A DNA stretch of 64,000 nt from Catillopecten margaritatus gill symbiont. Its GTDB lineage: Bacteria > Pseudomonadota > Gammaproteobacteria > PS1 > Pseudothioglobaceae. The notes beneath the pieces are model-generated. The model saw nothing but the letters and a program-made list of their open reading frames with translations. It was not told where the DNA came from and ran no database searches. The translations under genes were made by a program, and so were the position numbers. Position 1 is the stretch's first letter, and every line of letters begins with the position of its first letter. This document shows, in pieces, positions 30,606-38,745 of this stretch. The DNA lies in contig CP138327.1 in assembly GCA_037956075.1 (NCBI GenBank), positions 124,001-188,000 on the forward strand, read 5' to 3'.

Positions 30606-31633
30606 CCCCTTCATCTAACAATTCCGAAATCATCCTCTACACCACTCCTGATGGCACAGTCAAAATCGATACCATTTTTCAGGATGAAACCGTTTGGCTG
30701 ACTCAGAAAAAAATGGCAGAACTCTTTGCCGTTAATGTACCTGCTATTTCAAAACATTTAAGCAATATATTTAATGAAGGGGAGTTACAGAAGGAAGCAA
30801 CACTTTCCAAAATGGAAACAGTTCAAAAAGAGGGTAGTCGTTCTATTACTCGAAGTAAGGATTTTTACAACCTTGATGCTATTATTGCCGTTGGATACAG
30901 AGTTAACTCCAAACAAGCGACTCAGTTTAGAATGTGGGCGACTAATATCCTAAAAGAGTACATCATTAAGGGTTTTTCTATGGATGATGAGCGTTTAAAA
31001 CAGGTTGATAATTGGAATTACTTTGATGAGTGGTTAGAACGCATCCGAGATATTCGAGCTTCGGAAAAACGGTTTTATCAAAAAATTAAGGATATTTACA
31101 CCACGGCTATTGATTATGACAAAAATTCTGAACAGGCACAAATATTCTTTAAAAAAATACAGAATAAAATGCTTTGGGCAATTATAGGGCAAACGGCTGC
31201 TGAACTGATCAAAGCCAGAAGCAACCCCGATAAAACCAATATGGGGCTTACTTCATGGCGAGGTTCAATTATAAGAAAGCAAGATGTTGCCATCGCAAAA
31301 AATTACCTGAAAGAGGATGAAATAAAAGACCTGAATGAAATTGTTACCATGTATCTGGATTATGCAGAAAGACAGGCACGCAAAAGACAAACCGTTACAA
31401 TGGAGCAGTGGGCGGATAAACTGGATGGTTTTTTAGCATTTAATGAGCAGGAAATTTTGACTCACGCTGGAAAAGTAAAAGCAGAAGTGGCAAAAAAAAT
31501 TGCTGAAGCCCGTTATATGGAATTTGACGATAAACGCAAAAAAGCTGAAGCATTAGCAGCGGACGAAGAAGATATAAAGCAGCTTGAGGAAATAGAAAAG
31601 ATATTGTTTGAAGGTTGGGGAAAACAATCATGA
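30602..31633 (+). CDS. RhuM-family protein, copy 2
   Basis: 343 residues, clearly paralogous to the protein at 25593 but diverged. Shared blocks include GFSMDDERLK, RASEKRFYQKIKDI, QTAAELI and GSIIRKQD. It has the same layout: N-terminal DNA-binding-like region (VWLTQKKMAELFAVNVPAIS), conserved core, and a charged helical C-terminus (KRKKAEALAADEEDIKQLEE). It is coupled by ATGA to the truncated hsdR copy upstream and to the intact hsdR downstream, so it sits exactly at an hsdR start codon. Function is unknown for the family. Confidence 0.85.
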   Translation: MTPSSNNSEIILYTTPDGTVKIDTIFQDETVWLTQKKMAELFAVNVPAISKHLSNIFNEGELQKEATLSKMETVQKEGSRSITRSKDFYNLDAIIAVGYRVNSKQATQFRMWATNILKEYIIKGFSMDDERLKQVDNWNYFDEWLERIRDIRASEKRFYQKIKDIYTTAIDYDKNSEQAQIFFKKIQNKMLWAIIGQTAAELIKARSNPDKTNMGLTSWRGSIIRKQDVAIAKNYLKEDEIKDLNEIVTMYLDYAERQARKRQTVTMEQWADKLDGFLAFNEQEILTHAGKVKAEVAKKIAEARYMEFDDKRKKAEALAADEEDIKQLEEIEKILFEGWGKQS

Positions 31634-31837
31634 ACGAAGCCGAAACCAGAGCCGAATTAATTGACCCGAAACTCTTAGCCAATGGCTGGGGTGTGATAGA
31701 GGGTTCTAAAATTTTGCGTGAGCGAGATGTTTGTAAAATTACCGATGGCAGAATACAGGTGGGTGGCGGTAGGGCAAAGCCGTTGATTGCGGATTATATT
31801 TTGGTTTGTAAGGGGGTTAAATTAGCGGTTGTTGAGG
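31627..31837 (+). repeat. Direct repeat, right copy (hsdR 5' end)
   Basis: The second copy of the 211-bp repeat, here in its original setting at the start of the intact hsdR. See the left copy at 30348. Confidence 0.95.
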
Positions 31838-34017
31838 CAAAGAGTGATGAATTAGAGGTTAGTGAGGGTGTGGCACAAGCCAAACTTTATGCGCAAAAAT
31901 TGGGACTGGATTACACTTATTCTACTAATGGTAAAGTCATTTATCAGGTTTGTTTGAAAACTGGGGAAGAAAAAACAGTGGCTGATTTTTTAACGCCAAA
32001 TGAGCTTTGGGATGCGGTTTATAGCGATCAAAACCAGTGGCGTGAAAGGTTTGCATCAATACCGTTTGAGGATAAATCAGGCACTTGGCAGTTAAGATAT
32101 TATCAAGAAATCGCCATAAAAAACACGCTAGAGGCGATTGCACAAAATAAACAGCGTATTTTGCTAACCCTTGCCACAGGTACAGGAAAAACGGCAATTG
32201 CTTTTCAAATTGCTTGGAAATTGTTTTACAGTCGTTGGACGCTAAGCCGTGATGGGGCGAGGCAACCTCGTATTTTATTTTTGGCAGATAGAAACATACT
32301 GGCGAATCAGGCATTTAATAGTTTTTCTGCTTTTGCTGAGGATGCAATGGTGAGAATTACCCCAAAAGAGATTAAAAAAACAGGTAAAGTGCCGACTAAT
32401 GGCAGTCTGTTTTTTACCATTTTTCAATCCCTAACTGCCAATAACAACACGGTAGAAGAAGCAGAAATTGAAAAAAATGATTATAAAGGTTATGATAAAA
32501 CAACGGCTTATTATAATAAATACCCAAAAGATTTTTTTGATTTAATTATTGTTGACGAGTGCCATAGAGGCGGGGCAAATGATGAGAGCAGTTGGCGAGG
32601 TATTTTGGCATATTTTTCTCCTGCGGTGCACTTGGGTTTAACCGCAACCCCAAAGCGAAATAAGAATATTGATACTTATCAATATTTTGGCGAACCTGTT
32701 TATGTTTATCCTCTAAAAGAAGGCATTAACGATGGTTTTTTAACACCTTTTAAAGTCAAACGCATTAGCACAACGATGGACGATTATACTTATACGACTG
32801 ATGATGAGGTCGTTGAGGGGGTTGCTGAACCTGGGAAGTTGTATGGAGAGTCAGAATTTAATAAAACCATTGAAATTAAAGAACGAGAGTTGAAACGGGT
32901 TAGGGTTTTGATGGGTGAAATCAATCAAAGTGAAAAAACCATTATTTTTTGTGCCACACAAAGCCACGCAGGATTGGTTAGAGATTTAATTAACCAAGTG
33001 AGCGACTCTAAAAATGTTGATTATTGTGTGCGAGTAACGGCAAATGATGGGGTAATTGGCGATAATTTTTTAAGCCAATTTCAAGATAATGAAAAAACCA
33101 TTCCGACCGTTCTCACCACTTCGCAAAAACTCTCAACGGGGGTTGATGCCAGAAATATTCGCAATATTGTGTTAATGCGGCCCGTTAATCAAATGATTGA
33201 ATTTAAACAAATTATTGGACGCGGCACACGACTTTTTGAAGGTAAAGAGTTTTTTACTGTTTATGATTTTGTTGATGCTTATCAACAGTTTTTTGACCTA
33301 GAGTGGGACGGAGAGCCTATAGAACCTATAAAACCTGAGGAACAAAACCTAAGAGACACAGAAGATTGCCGTCAATGCGGGGGTAATCCTTGTGTTTGCA
33401 CTAAAGAGCCAAAAGATCAAAGACCTCAAAAAATTAAAATTAAATTGAGTGACGGCAAAGAGAGAGAAATACAACATATGGTTGCCACTTCTTTTTGGGA
33501 TATTAGTGGCAAGCCAATTTCAACAACAGAATTTTTAAACAATCTGTTTGAAGAATTGCCTAATTTCTTTAAAGATGAAGAGGAGTTGAGGGTTTTATGG
33601 AGCAAGCCTAAAACTAGAAAAGCACTACTAGAAAAATTAAGCGAGGCAGGATTTGGTGGCGATGAATTAAACACTTTGAAAAAAATAATAAATGCTGAAA
33701 AAAGTGATTTATTTGATGTTTTAAACTATGTTTTTAATAGTGACATTAAACCCATCAGTAGGAAGGAAAGAGTGGTACGGGCAAGAGCTGAGATATTGAC
33801 ACCTTTGGATAAAAAGCAACAAGATTTTATAGAATTTGTATTAAATAAATACATTGAAATAGGCGTTGGGGAGCTTGGTCAAGAGAAGCTACCTCTTTTA
33901 CTAATAAACAAGTACCAGTCATTGGAAGATGCTAAAACTGTGTTAGGTGATGTGGAAAATATCATTCCTTTGTTTGTTGATTTTCAAAAATATTTATATC
34001 AGTCAAAGGTTGCATAA
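31630..34017 (+). CDS. hsdR: Type I restriction endonuclease subunit HsdR
   Basis: Motor and nuclease subunit, 795 residues from the ATG at 31630 (the ATG of the rhuM ATGA overlap; a slightly earlier in-frame ATG at 31615 lies inside rhuM). The N-terminal nuclease domain has DYILVCKGVKLAVVEAKS, fitting the D...ExK core. The SF2 helicase core follows: LATGTGKTAIAF near residue 180, IIVDECHRGG near 307, GLTATPKRN, and motif VI IGRGTRLF near 529. A cysteine cluster CRQCGGNPCVC near 587 precedes the C-terminal helical part. Size and motifs resemble the EcoEI-like branch. It looks intact, but without a working hsdS the complex may be inactive. Confidence 0.93.
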   Translation: MNEAETRAELIDPKLLANGWGVIEGSKILRERDVCKITDGRIQVGGGRAKPLIADYILVCKGVKLAVVEAKSDELEVSEGVAQAKLYAQKLGLDYTYSTNGKVIYQVCLKTGEEKTVADFLTPNELWDAVYSDQNQWRERFASIPFEDKSGTWQLRYYQEIAIKNTLEAIAQNKQRILLTLATGTGKTAIAFQIAWKLFYSRWTLSRDGARQPRILFLADRNILANQAFNSFSAFAEDAMVRITPKEIKKTGKVPTNGSLFFTIFQSLTANNNTVEEAEIEKNDYKGYDKTTAYYNKYPKDFFDLIIVDECHRGGANDESSWRGILAYFSPAVHLGLTATPKRNKNIDTYQYFGEPVYVYPLKEGINDGFLTPFKVKRISTTMDDYTYTTDDEVVEGVAEPGKLYGESEFNKTIEIKERELKRVRVLMGEINQSEKTIIFCATQSHAGLVRDLINQVSDSKNVDYCVRVTANDGVIGDNFLSQFQDNEKTIPTVLTTSQKLSTGVDARNIRNIVLMRPVNQMIEFKQIIGRGTRLFEGKEFFTVYDFVDAYQQFFDLEWDGEPIEPIKPEEQNLRDTEDCRQCGGNPCVCTKEPKDQRPQKIKIKLSDGKEREIQHMVATSFWDISGKPISTTEFLNNLFEELPNFFKDEEELRVLWSKPKTRKALLEKLSEAGFGGDELNTLKKIINAEKSDLFDVLNYVFNSDIKPISRKERVVRARAEILTPLDKKQQDFIEFVLNKYIEIGVGELGQEKLPLLLINKYQSLEDAKTVLGDVENIIPLFVDFQKYLYQSKVA

Positions 34018-34056
34018 AATGTGCTTTCAATGTCCAACAGTCCCAAAACACAATAA

Positions 34057-34085
34057 CCCTAATCCAAAAATAGAAAGTGTGAATA
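34057..34085 (+). repeat. Left part of the 32-bp repeat shared with 3704-3735, split by the MITE
   Basis: These 29 bases, plus TGG at 34254-34256 on the far side of the inserted element and its target duplication, rebuild exactly the 32-bp sequence found at 3704-3735. No inverted partner was seen here, so only one end of that element may be present. Confidence 0.8.
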
Positions 34086-34248
34086 GAGACCCCTGCATTG
34101 GGTATGAATACCGCCTAAAAGCCAACTTTCATCCATTTGATAACTTTTACAAAACCTGTATTAACCCTGCTAGGACTGGCTTTGTAAAAATTACCAACTG
34201 AATAAAATTTAACTTTTATCCGGTATTCATACCCAATGCAGGGGTCTC
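34086..34248. mobile_element. 163-bp MITE-like hairpin element with 5-bp target duplication
   Basis: The ends are 28-bp exact inverted repeats (34086-34113 and 34221-34248) beginning GAGACCCCTGCATTGGG. The directly repeated GAATA at 34081-34085 and 34249-34253 is the expected target duplication. The interior also pairs with itself almost to the centre, mostly with changes compatible with G-U pairing, so the whole element folds as one long hairpin. Both strands therefore read similar short peptides (CIGYEYR), which are not genes. No transposase is encoded. Confidence 0.85.
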
Positions 34249-34274
34249 GAATATGGAATAATGGCAAATAAATT

Positions 34275-34952
34275 ATGGCAATAACAGACTGGCACGAAAA
34301 CGATAAACCAAGAGAAAAGCTTCTAAAATTTGGGGCAGGGAGTTTGACGGATGCAGAATTGCTAGCAATTTTTTTACGCACGGGAATCAAAGGCAAGAGT
34401 GCAGTGGGGTTGGCACAGGATTTGATAGAGCAGTTTGGGTCGTTGCATAAATTATTAACAGCGAGTGAGAATGAATTTTGTAAAGGCAAAGGCTTGGGGG
34501 CGGCGAAGTACGCCGCACTTCAAGGAGTGATGGAGATGGCAAAACGGCATTTTGAATCAGGGGCAAAAATGGGTGAGGTGTTTAATCAACCTAAGCAGAT
34601 TGCGCGTTATTTGCATTTGCATATTGGCAATTCGAGTCGGGAGATTTTTGCGGTGATGTTGTTGGATCAGAAACACCATTTGATTGAATTGGTGCCATTA
34701 TTTACGGGGACGCTGAATCAGGCAAGTGTGCATCCACGGGAGATTTTGAAACTGGTTTTGTTGAAAGATGCATCGGCGGTGGTATTGGCACATAACCACC
34801 CATCGGGCGACCCAACGCCGTCGCAAGCGGATATCAATATTACCTATACAATTAAAGAAGCGTTAGCGTTGATTAATGTTCGGGTGTTGGATCATATTGT
34901 GATTGGCGACGGTGGGCGATTTGAGAGTTTGGCACAAAGAGAGGACTTATGA
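34275..34952 (+). CDS. radC: RadC-family JAB-domain protein
   Basis: 225 residues, standard RadC/YicR length. An N-terminal helix-hairpin-helix-like region ([20 protein letters not shown]) precedes the JAB/MPN metalloprotease-like domain with metal motif [15 protein letters not shown] near residue 172. The old DNA-repair assignment of RadC in E. coli was withdrawn, so its function is unsettled. It starts 27 bp after the MITE, which may have replaced its native upstream region. Its stop forms an ATGA with mtgA. Confidence 0.92.
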   Translation: MAITDWHENDKPREKLLKFGAGSLTDAELLAIFLRTGIKGKSAVGLAQDLIEQFGSLHKLLTASENEFCKGKGLGAAKYAALQGVMEMAKRHFESGAKMGEVFNQPKQIARYLHLHIGNSSREIFAVMLLDQKHHLIELVPLFTGTLNQASVHPREILKLVLLKDASAVVLAHNHPSGDPTPSQADINITYTIKEALALINVRVLDHIVIGDGGRFESLAQREDL

Positions 34953-35593
34953 TGAAGTGGTTGAAACGGTTAACCTTGATTGGTACAGTAGTTTTTGCGA
35001 CTTATTTGTATCAACTGAATGGTTTGGTGAATGATAAGTTTTCTAAGCCGTTGAGTGTTAAGGATTCTAGTTTGTCTTATGAGGCACATCCTAAGGCGCT
35101 TGTTAATATGTTGTTAGTGGTGGAGGATCAATTATTTTTTCAGCATTATGGAGTGGACTTTGTGGAGGTTGTAAGGGTGGTTCGGGATTATTATTTGCAC
35201 GATAAACCGATACGAGGAGCAAGTACGATTACGCAACAGTTGATTAAAAATACATTATTGACGCGTGAGAAAACGGTGAGTAGAAAGGTTAAAGAGGCGT
35301 TAATGGCGTTGTTGCTGGAAATTTCTTTTGACAAAAAAATGATTCTTAATCGTTATATGAATAGCGTGTATTTAGGGCAATATGGTAATTATGAAGTGCG
35401 TGGATTTCAGCAGGCAGCACGGTTTTATTTTGATAAAAATCTGAGTGAATTATCACTTGAAGGCTTGGCAACTTTGGTGGCATTATTAAAGGGACCGAGT
35501 TATTACCATCCTGCCAAACATCCCGAGCGTTTGGTTAAGCGTAGAAATTTGGTGTTACACCTGTATCACAAGTATCAAAAAGTTATAAAATAG
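34949..35593 (+). CDS. mtgA: Monofunctional peptidoglycan glycosyltransferase
   Basis: Family 51 glycosyltransferase of 214 residues that polymerises lipid II. One N-terminal membrane anchor ([18 protein letters not shown]), then the catalytic Glu in [14 protein letters not shown] near residue 59 and the motif [16 protein letters not shown] near 90. It lacks a transpeptidase domain, as expected for MtgA. Coupled to radC by ATGA; tsaB starts 4 bp after its stop. Confidence 0.92.
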   Translation: MMKWLKRLTLIGTVVFATYLYQLNGLVNDKFSKPLSVKDSSLSYEAHPKALVNMLLVVEDQLFFQHYGVDFVEVVRVVRDYYLHDKPIRGASTITQQLIKNTLLTREKTVSRKVKEALMALLLEISFDKKMILNRYMNSVYLGQYGNYEVRGFQQAARFYFDKNLSELSLEGLATLVALLKGPSYYHPAKHPERLVKRRNLVLHLYHKYQKVIK

Positions 35594-35597
35594 CGTT

Positions 35598-36248
35598 ATG
35601 CAAAATATACTCGCCATTGATACTTGCACCGAAGTGTGCTCCGTTAGTCTTTATACTCAAGGCGAAATCATTTCGCGTTTTGTCAAAGATGTGGCAAAAA
35701 GTTCGAGTTTGGTGCTGCCTTTGTGTGATGAGATATTTGAACAGACGGGAATGTCGGCGGCAGATTTGGATACGATTGTTTATACTAAGGGCCCAGGGGC
35801 ATTCACAGGGGTACGGATGTGTGTCAGTGTGGTGCAGGGGATGTCTTTGGCGCACGATATTCCGACGCTGGGTTTTTCAACGCTGGAAGTGGTGGGCTTT
35901 GGTGCGTCGCAAAAATACAAAACTGATAAAATTGCTATCGCACTGGATGCACGGATGAGTGAGGTATATTGGGGGGTGTATGAAGGCGGTGTTTTAACGA
36001 CTGAGCGCATTGCAAAACCTGATGAAACGGATATTTTGGGCGTTGATTTTATCGGTGTAGGGACGGGCTGGGGTGCGTATGAAAACGATTTGATTAGACG
36101 AACTGGGGTGACTAATTTTGATGCAGATTTTTATCCAAAGTCGGAAAATTTGATTGCATTATATATAGGTAAGCAATTGGTAGGCAATGACGAATTACCA
36201 CTTCCAACTTATTTGCGTAACAATGTCGCACAAAAGTCATTAAAATAA
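35598..36248 (+). CDS. tsaB: tRNA t6A biosynthesis protein TsaB
   Basis: 216 residues (E. coli 231). A degenerate ASKHA-fold partner of TsaD in making N6-threonylcarbamoyl-adenosine at position 37 of ANN-decoding tRNAs. Recognised from MQNILAIDTCTEVCSVSLY at the start, VYTKGPGAFTGVRM near residue 63 and GFSTLEVVG. No metal-binding HxxxH of the TsaD type, as expected. It lies in a run of same-strand genes mtgA-tsaB-ccmC. Confidence 0.93.
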   Translation: MQNILAIDTCTEVCSVSLYTQGEIISRFVKDVAKSSSLVLPLCDEIFEQTGMSAADLDTIVYTKGPGAFTGVRMCVSVVQGMSLAHDIPTLGFSTLEVVGFGASQKYKTDKIAIALDARMSEVYWGVYEGGVLTTERIAKPDETDILGVDFIGVGTGWGAYENDLIRRTGVTNFDADFYPKSENLIALYIGKQLVGNDELPLPTYLRNNVAQKSLK

Positions 36249-36275
36249 TCTAACTTTAAGTAGATATATAATATT

Positions 36276-37007
36276 ATGTGGAAATGGATACAGGCGTTCG
36301 CATCGCCACACAATTTTTACCAAAGGAGTGAGAAAATCATTCCTTGGTTAATGGTGCCGTTTGTGGTTTTGTCGTTAGCAGGGCTGTATTGGGGCTTAGT
36401 GGTTTCTCCAGCGGATTATCAACAAGGCGATAGCGTGCGGATTATGTATGTGCATGTGCCAGCGGCGTGGATGAGTTTATTTATTTATGTGGTAATGGCA
36501 ATTGCAGGGGCGATTGGGTTGATTTGGCAGATTAAATTGGCACATGTGGTGGCAAAAGTATCGGCGCCGATTGGTGCGGCGTTTACGATGTTGGCGTTAA
36601 TTACGGGCAGTATTTGGGGTAAGCCGATGTGGGGGACTTGGTGGGTGTGGGATGCACGATTGACTTCTGAATTGATTTTATTGTTCTTGTATTGGGCATA
36701 TATGTCGCTGAATAATGCCTTTGATAATCCAAAAACTGCATCAAAAGCATCGGCGATTTTGGCCATTGTGGGTTTGGTGAATATTCCGATTATTTATTAT
36801 TCCGTTGAATGGTGGAACAGCCTGCATCAAGGCTCATCAATTAGTGTCAATAAGGTTTCGATGCAAATTGATATGTTTATTGCACTGATGTTGATTAGTT
36901 TTGCGTATAAGTTTTTGTACGGTGCGTTGGTGTTGATGCGTGCACGCAATGAAGTGTTGGTGCAAGAGCAAAACTCTCGTTGGGTTAAAGAAGAGGTAGG
37001 ACAATAA
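36276..37007 (+). CDS. ccmC: Haem exporter subunit CcmC
   Basis: Inner-membrane protein of 243 residues with six predicted helices (E. coli 245). The tryptophan-rich haem-handling motif GTWWVWDARLTSELI lies near residue 114, flanked by the histidines VHVPAAWM and WWNSLHQGSS. It loads haem onto CcmE for attachment to c-type cytochromes such as the one encoded at 2879. ccmD starts 1 bp after its stop. ccmA and ccmB are not upstream. Confidence 0.94.
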   Translation: MWKWIQAFASPHNFYQRSEKIIPWLMVPFVVLSLAGLYWGLVVSPADYQQGDSVRIMYVHVPAAWMSLFIYVVMAIAGAIGLIWQIKLAHVVAKVSAPIGAAFTMLALITGSIWGKPMWGTWWVWDARLTSELILLFLYWAYMSLNNAFDNPKTASKASAILAIVGLVNIPIIYYSVEWWNSLHQGSSISVNKVSMQIDMFIALMLISFAYKFLYGALVLMRARNEVLVQEQNSRWVKEEVGQ

Positions 37008-37008
37008 T

Positions 37009-37161
37009 ATGGAATTTTTAATATTTGATAAATATGCGGTTTATATATGGGCGTCCTACGGGCTGACTTTTGCAACGATTGCCTTTTTATTTTTCAGTAC
37101 TAAAGCAAATCGTAAGCGCGTGGTAACGCAACTCAAAATTAAATATGCAAGAGGTAAATAA
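37009..37161 (+). CDS. ccmD: Haem exporter small membrane subunit CcmD
   Basis: A 50-residue protein between ccmC and ccmE. A short N-terminal tail with DKYAVYIWASYG, the usual CcmD signature region, leads into one membrane helix (LTFATIAFLFF) and a basic C-terminus (KANRKRVV). CcmD stabilises the CcmABC-CcmE complex. Its TAA shares one base with the ccmE ATG. Position, size and topology all support the call. Confidence 0.9.
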   Translation: MEFLIFDKYAVYIWASYGLTFATIAFLFFSTKANRKRVVTQLKIKYARGK

Positions 37162-37577
37162 TGACTAAAAGACAAAACAGAATGGTGTTAGTAGCCGTGT
37201 TAATAGCTGGTGCGATACTGGCAGTAACGCTGTTATTTCAAGCACTTGGTAGTAACACTAATTACTTTTATTCGCCGACAGAAGTGGCAGAAGGTAAAGC
37301 GCCAACGGGTAAGAGTTTCCGCTTAGGTGGCTTGGTGGCTGTTGGCAGTTTTAAGCGTGAGGATTTAAAATCCACTTTTGATGTAACCGATAATAAAAAT
37401 AAATTCACTATTCAATACACAGGTATCTTGCCCGATTTGTTCAGAGAAGGGCAAGGTATTATTACCACAGGTTCTTTGAAGGATGAGATTTTTGTGGCAA
37501 CCGAAGTATTGGCAAAACACGATGAAAATTATATGCCACCAGAAGTAGCAGATGCCTTGGAAAAGGCTAAGAAATAA
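37161..37577 (+). CDS. ccmE: Haem chaperone CcmE
   Basis: 138-residue periplasmic haem chaperone anchored by one N-terminal helix (MVLVAVLIAGAILAVTLLF). The OB-fold domain begins around residue 30 with NYFYSPTEV and contains FRLGGLV. The covalent haem-binding histidine is H120 in the HDENY motif, with Y124 as the usual haem ligand. Its stop and the ccmG start share a base. Confidence 0.95.
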   Translation: MTKRQNRMVLVAVLIAGAILAVTLLFQALGSNTNYFYSPTEVAEGKAPTGKSFRLGGLVAVGSFKREDLKSTFDVTDNKNKFTIQYTGILPDLFREGQGIITTGSLKDEIFVATEVLAKHDENYMPPEVADALEKAKK

Positions 37578-38101
37578 TGGGTAAATTTCTACCTTTAGTT
37601 GTCTTCGTTGTTTTGGCGTGGTTTTTATACAACGGTCTAGGGCGCGACACCCGAAAACTACCCTCCCCTTTAATTGGTAAGAGTTTTCCAAGTCTTGAAG
37701 TTGAGGATTTTCAAACAGGTGAAAAATTTCCATTACAAAGTCGCTTAAAAAACAAAGTATCAATGGTTAATATATGGGCATCTTGGTGTGTAACTTGTAG
37801 AGTTGAGCACAAAATGTTGAATAATATTGCGAAGTGGAGTGATGTGCAGATGGTGGGTGTTAACTACAAAGACACCAAGAAAGAGGGCGAGCGTTTTTTA
37901 GAAATACTCGGCAATCCTTTTGATTTTATCGTGTTTGATGATAAGGGAAAACTGGGCTTAGAGTTGGGTGTATATGCCACGCCTGAGACTTTTATTATTG
38001 ATAAAAATGGCGTTATTCAGTTTAAACGAATTGGTGAAATTACTTTAAATATTTGGCAACAACAGATGTTGCCACTTATTAAGCAGTTACAAAAACAATA
38101 G
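37577..38101 (+). CDS. ccmG: Thiol:disulfide interchange protein CcmG (DsbE)
   Basis: 174-residue membrane-anchored periplasmic thioredoxin that reduces apocytochrome cysteines before haem attachment. One N-terminal helix, then a thioredoxin fold with active site WASWCVTC (Cys71 and Cys74) and the cis-proline loop YATPETF. In most gammaproteobacteria ccmF, the haem lyase, lies between ccmE and ccmG; here the two are directly adjacent. Confidence 0.93.
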   Translation: MGKFLPLVVFVVLAWFLYNGLGRDTRKLPSPLIGKSFPSLEVEDFQTGEKFPLQSRLKNKVSMVNIWASWCVTCRVEHKMLNNIAKWSDVQMVGVNYKDTKKEGERFLEILGNPFDFIVFDDKGKLGLELGVYATPETFIIDKNGVIQFKRIGEITLNIWQQQMLPLIKQLQKQ

Positions 38102-38119
38102 TTTTTTTCTAAAAATTGC

Positions 38120-38147
38120 TTGACACTAAGGTTTTTTACGGGATAAT
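38120..38147 (+). promoter_or_regulatory. Promoter of the HU gene
   Basis: TTGACA at 38120-38125 and GATAAT at 38142-38147, with a 16-bp spacer, 58 bp before the hup start. A clear AGGAG ribosome site follows at 38193-38197. Strong sigma-70-like match. Confidence 0.8.
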
Positions 38148-38205
38148 TCCCAAACTTATTTACACCAAAGATAAAAAACTTTTAATTTAATCAGGAGAAA
38201 CAAGT

Positions 38206-38478
38206 ATGAACAAGTCAGACTTAATTGATGCAATTGCATCAGCAACAGAGCTTTCTAAGGCAGACGCAGGTCGTGCATTAAATGCAACAACAGATGCAAT
38301 CACAGGTGCTTTATCAGCAGGTGATAATGTTGCAATTACTGGTTTTGGTAGTTTTCTAGTGAGAGATCGTGCAGCGCGTACAGGTCGTAATCCACAGACA
38401 GGTGCAGCGATTCAAATTAAAGCTTCTAAGTCACCAGCATTCAAAGCAGGAAAAGCATTAAAAGAAGCGGTAAACTAA
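38206..38478 (+). CDS. hup: DNA-binding protein HU (beta-type)
   Basis: 90-residue nucleoid protein, exactly the usual size. It begins [20 protein letters not shown] and has the DNA-bending arm motif [16 protein letters not shown] with the intercalating proline. It binds as a dimer without strong sequence preference. hupB followed by ppiD is the E. coli order; here two tRNA genes and a repeat cluster lie between them. Confidence 0.95.
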   Translation: MNKSDLIDAIASATELSKADAGRALNATTDAITGALSAGDNVAITGFGSFLVRDRAARTGRNPQTGAAIQIKASKSPAFKAGKALKEAVN

Positions 38479-38498
38479 TTTTTATTAGGTATAATACG

Positions 38499-38520
38499 TC
38501 GGTGCTTAATTAAGCACCGA
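38499..38520. terminator. 22-bp perfect palindrome between hup and tRNA-Val
   Basis: TCGGTGCTTAATTAAGCACCGA is fully self-complementary. It lies about 20 bp after the hup stop and 12 bp before tRNA-Val, with a T-run (ATTTTTT) starting a few bases later. It may end hup transcription; TATAAT at 38490-38495 just before it may be the tRNA -10 box, so an operator or start-site role is also possible. Confidence 0.5.
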
Positions 38521-38532
38521 GTAACATTTTTT

Positions 38533-38608
38533 GGGCGCTTAGCTCAGTTGGTAGAGCATCGCCCTTACAAGGCGAGGGTCACAAGTTCAAGTCTTGTAGC
38601 GCCCACCA
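38533..38608 (+). tRNA. tRNA-Val (anticodon TAC)
   Basis: 76 nt with encoded CCA. Acceptor arms GGGCGCT and AGCGCCC pair fully; the D-arm is TAGCTCAGTTGGTAGAGC; the anticodon loop is CTTACAA between TCGCC and GGCGA; the T-arm is AAGTTCAAGTCTT. TAC reads valine GTA-type codons. Confidence 0.95.
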
Positions 38609-38614
38609 AAAAAT

Positions 38615-38691
<77 letters not shown>

Positions 38692-38698
38692 TTTTTTA

Positions 38699-38723
38699 AG
38701 GCCCCTTTATTGGGGTCTTTTTT
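38699..38723 (+). terminator. Intrinsic terminator after tRNA-Asp
   Basis: GCCCC, a short AT loop and GGGGT, followed by a run of six or seven T, just after the tRNA pair. Confidence 0.8.
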
Positions 38724-38745
38724 CGTCTATTCAAATAACATTTTA

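Noticed and set aside
24148-34017. Prophage remnant because of the Bro-N antirepressor-like gene
   Set aside because: No capsid, terminase, integrase or lysis gene is seen; the setting is a restriction locus.
33947-34489. Frames containing CIGYEYR on both strands near hsdR and radC
   Set aside because: Produced by the inverted structure of the MITE-like element; the two strands read similar peptides because the element is a hairpin.
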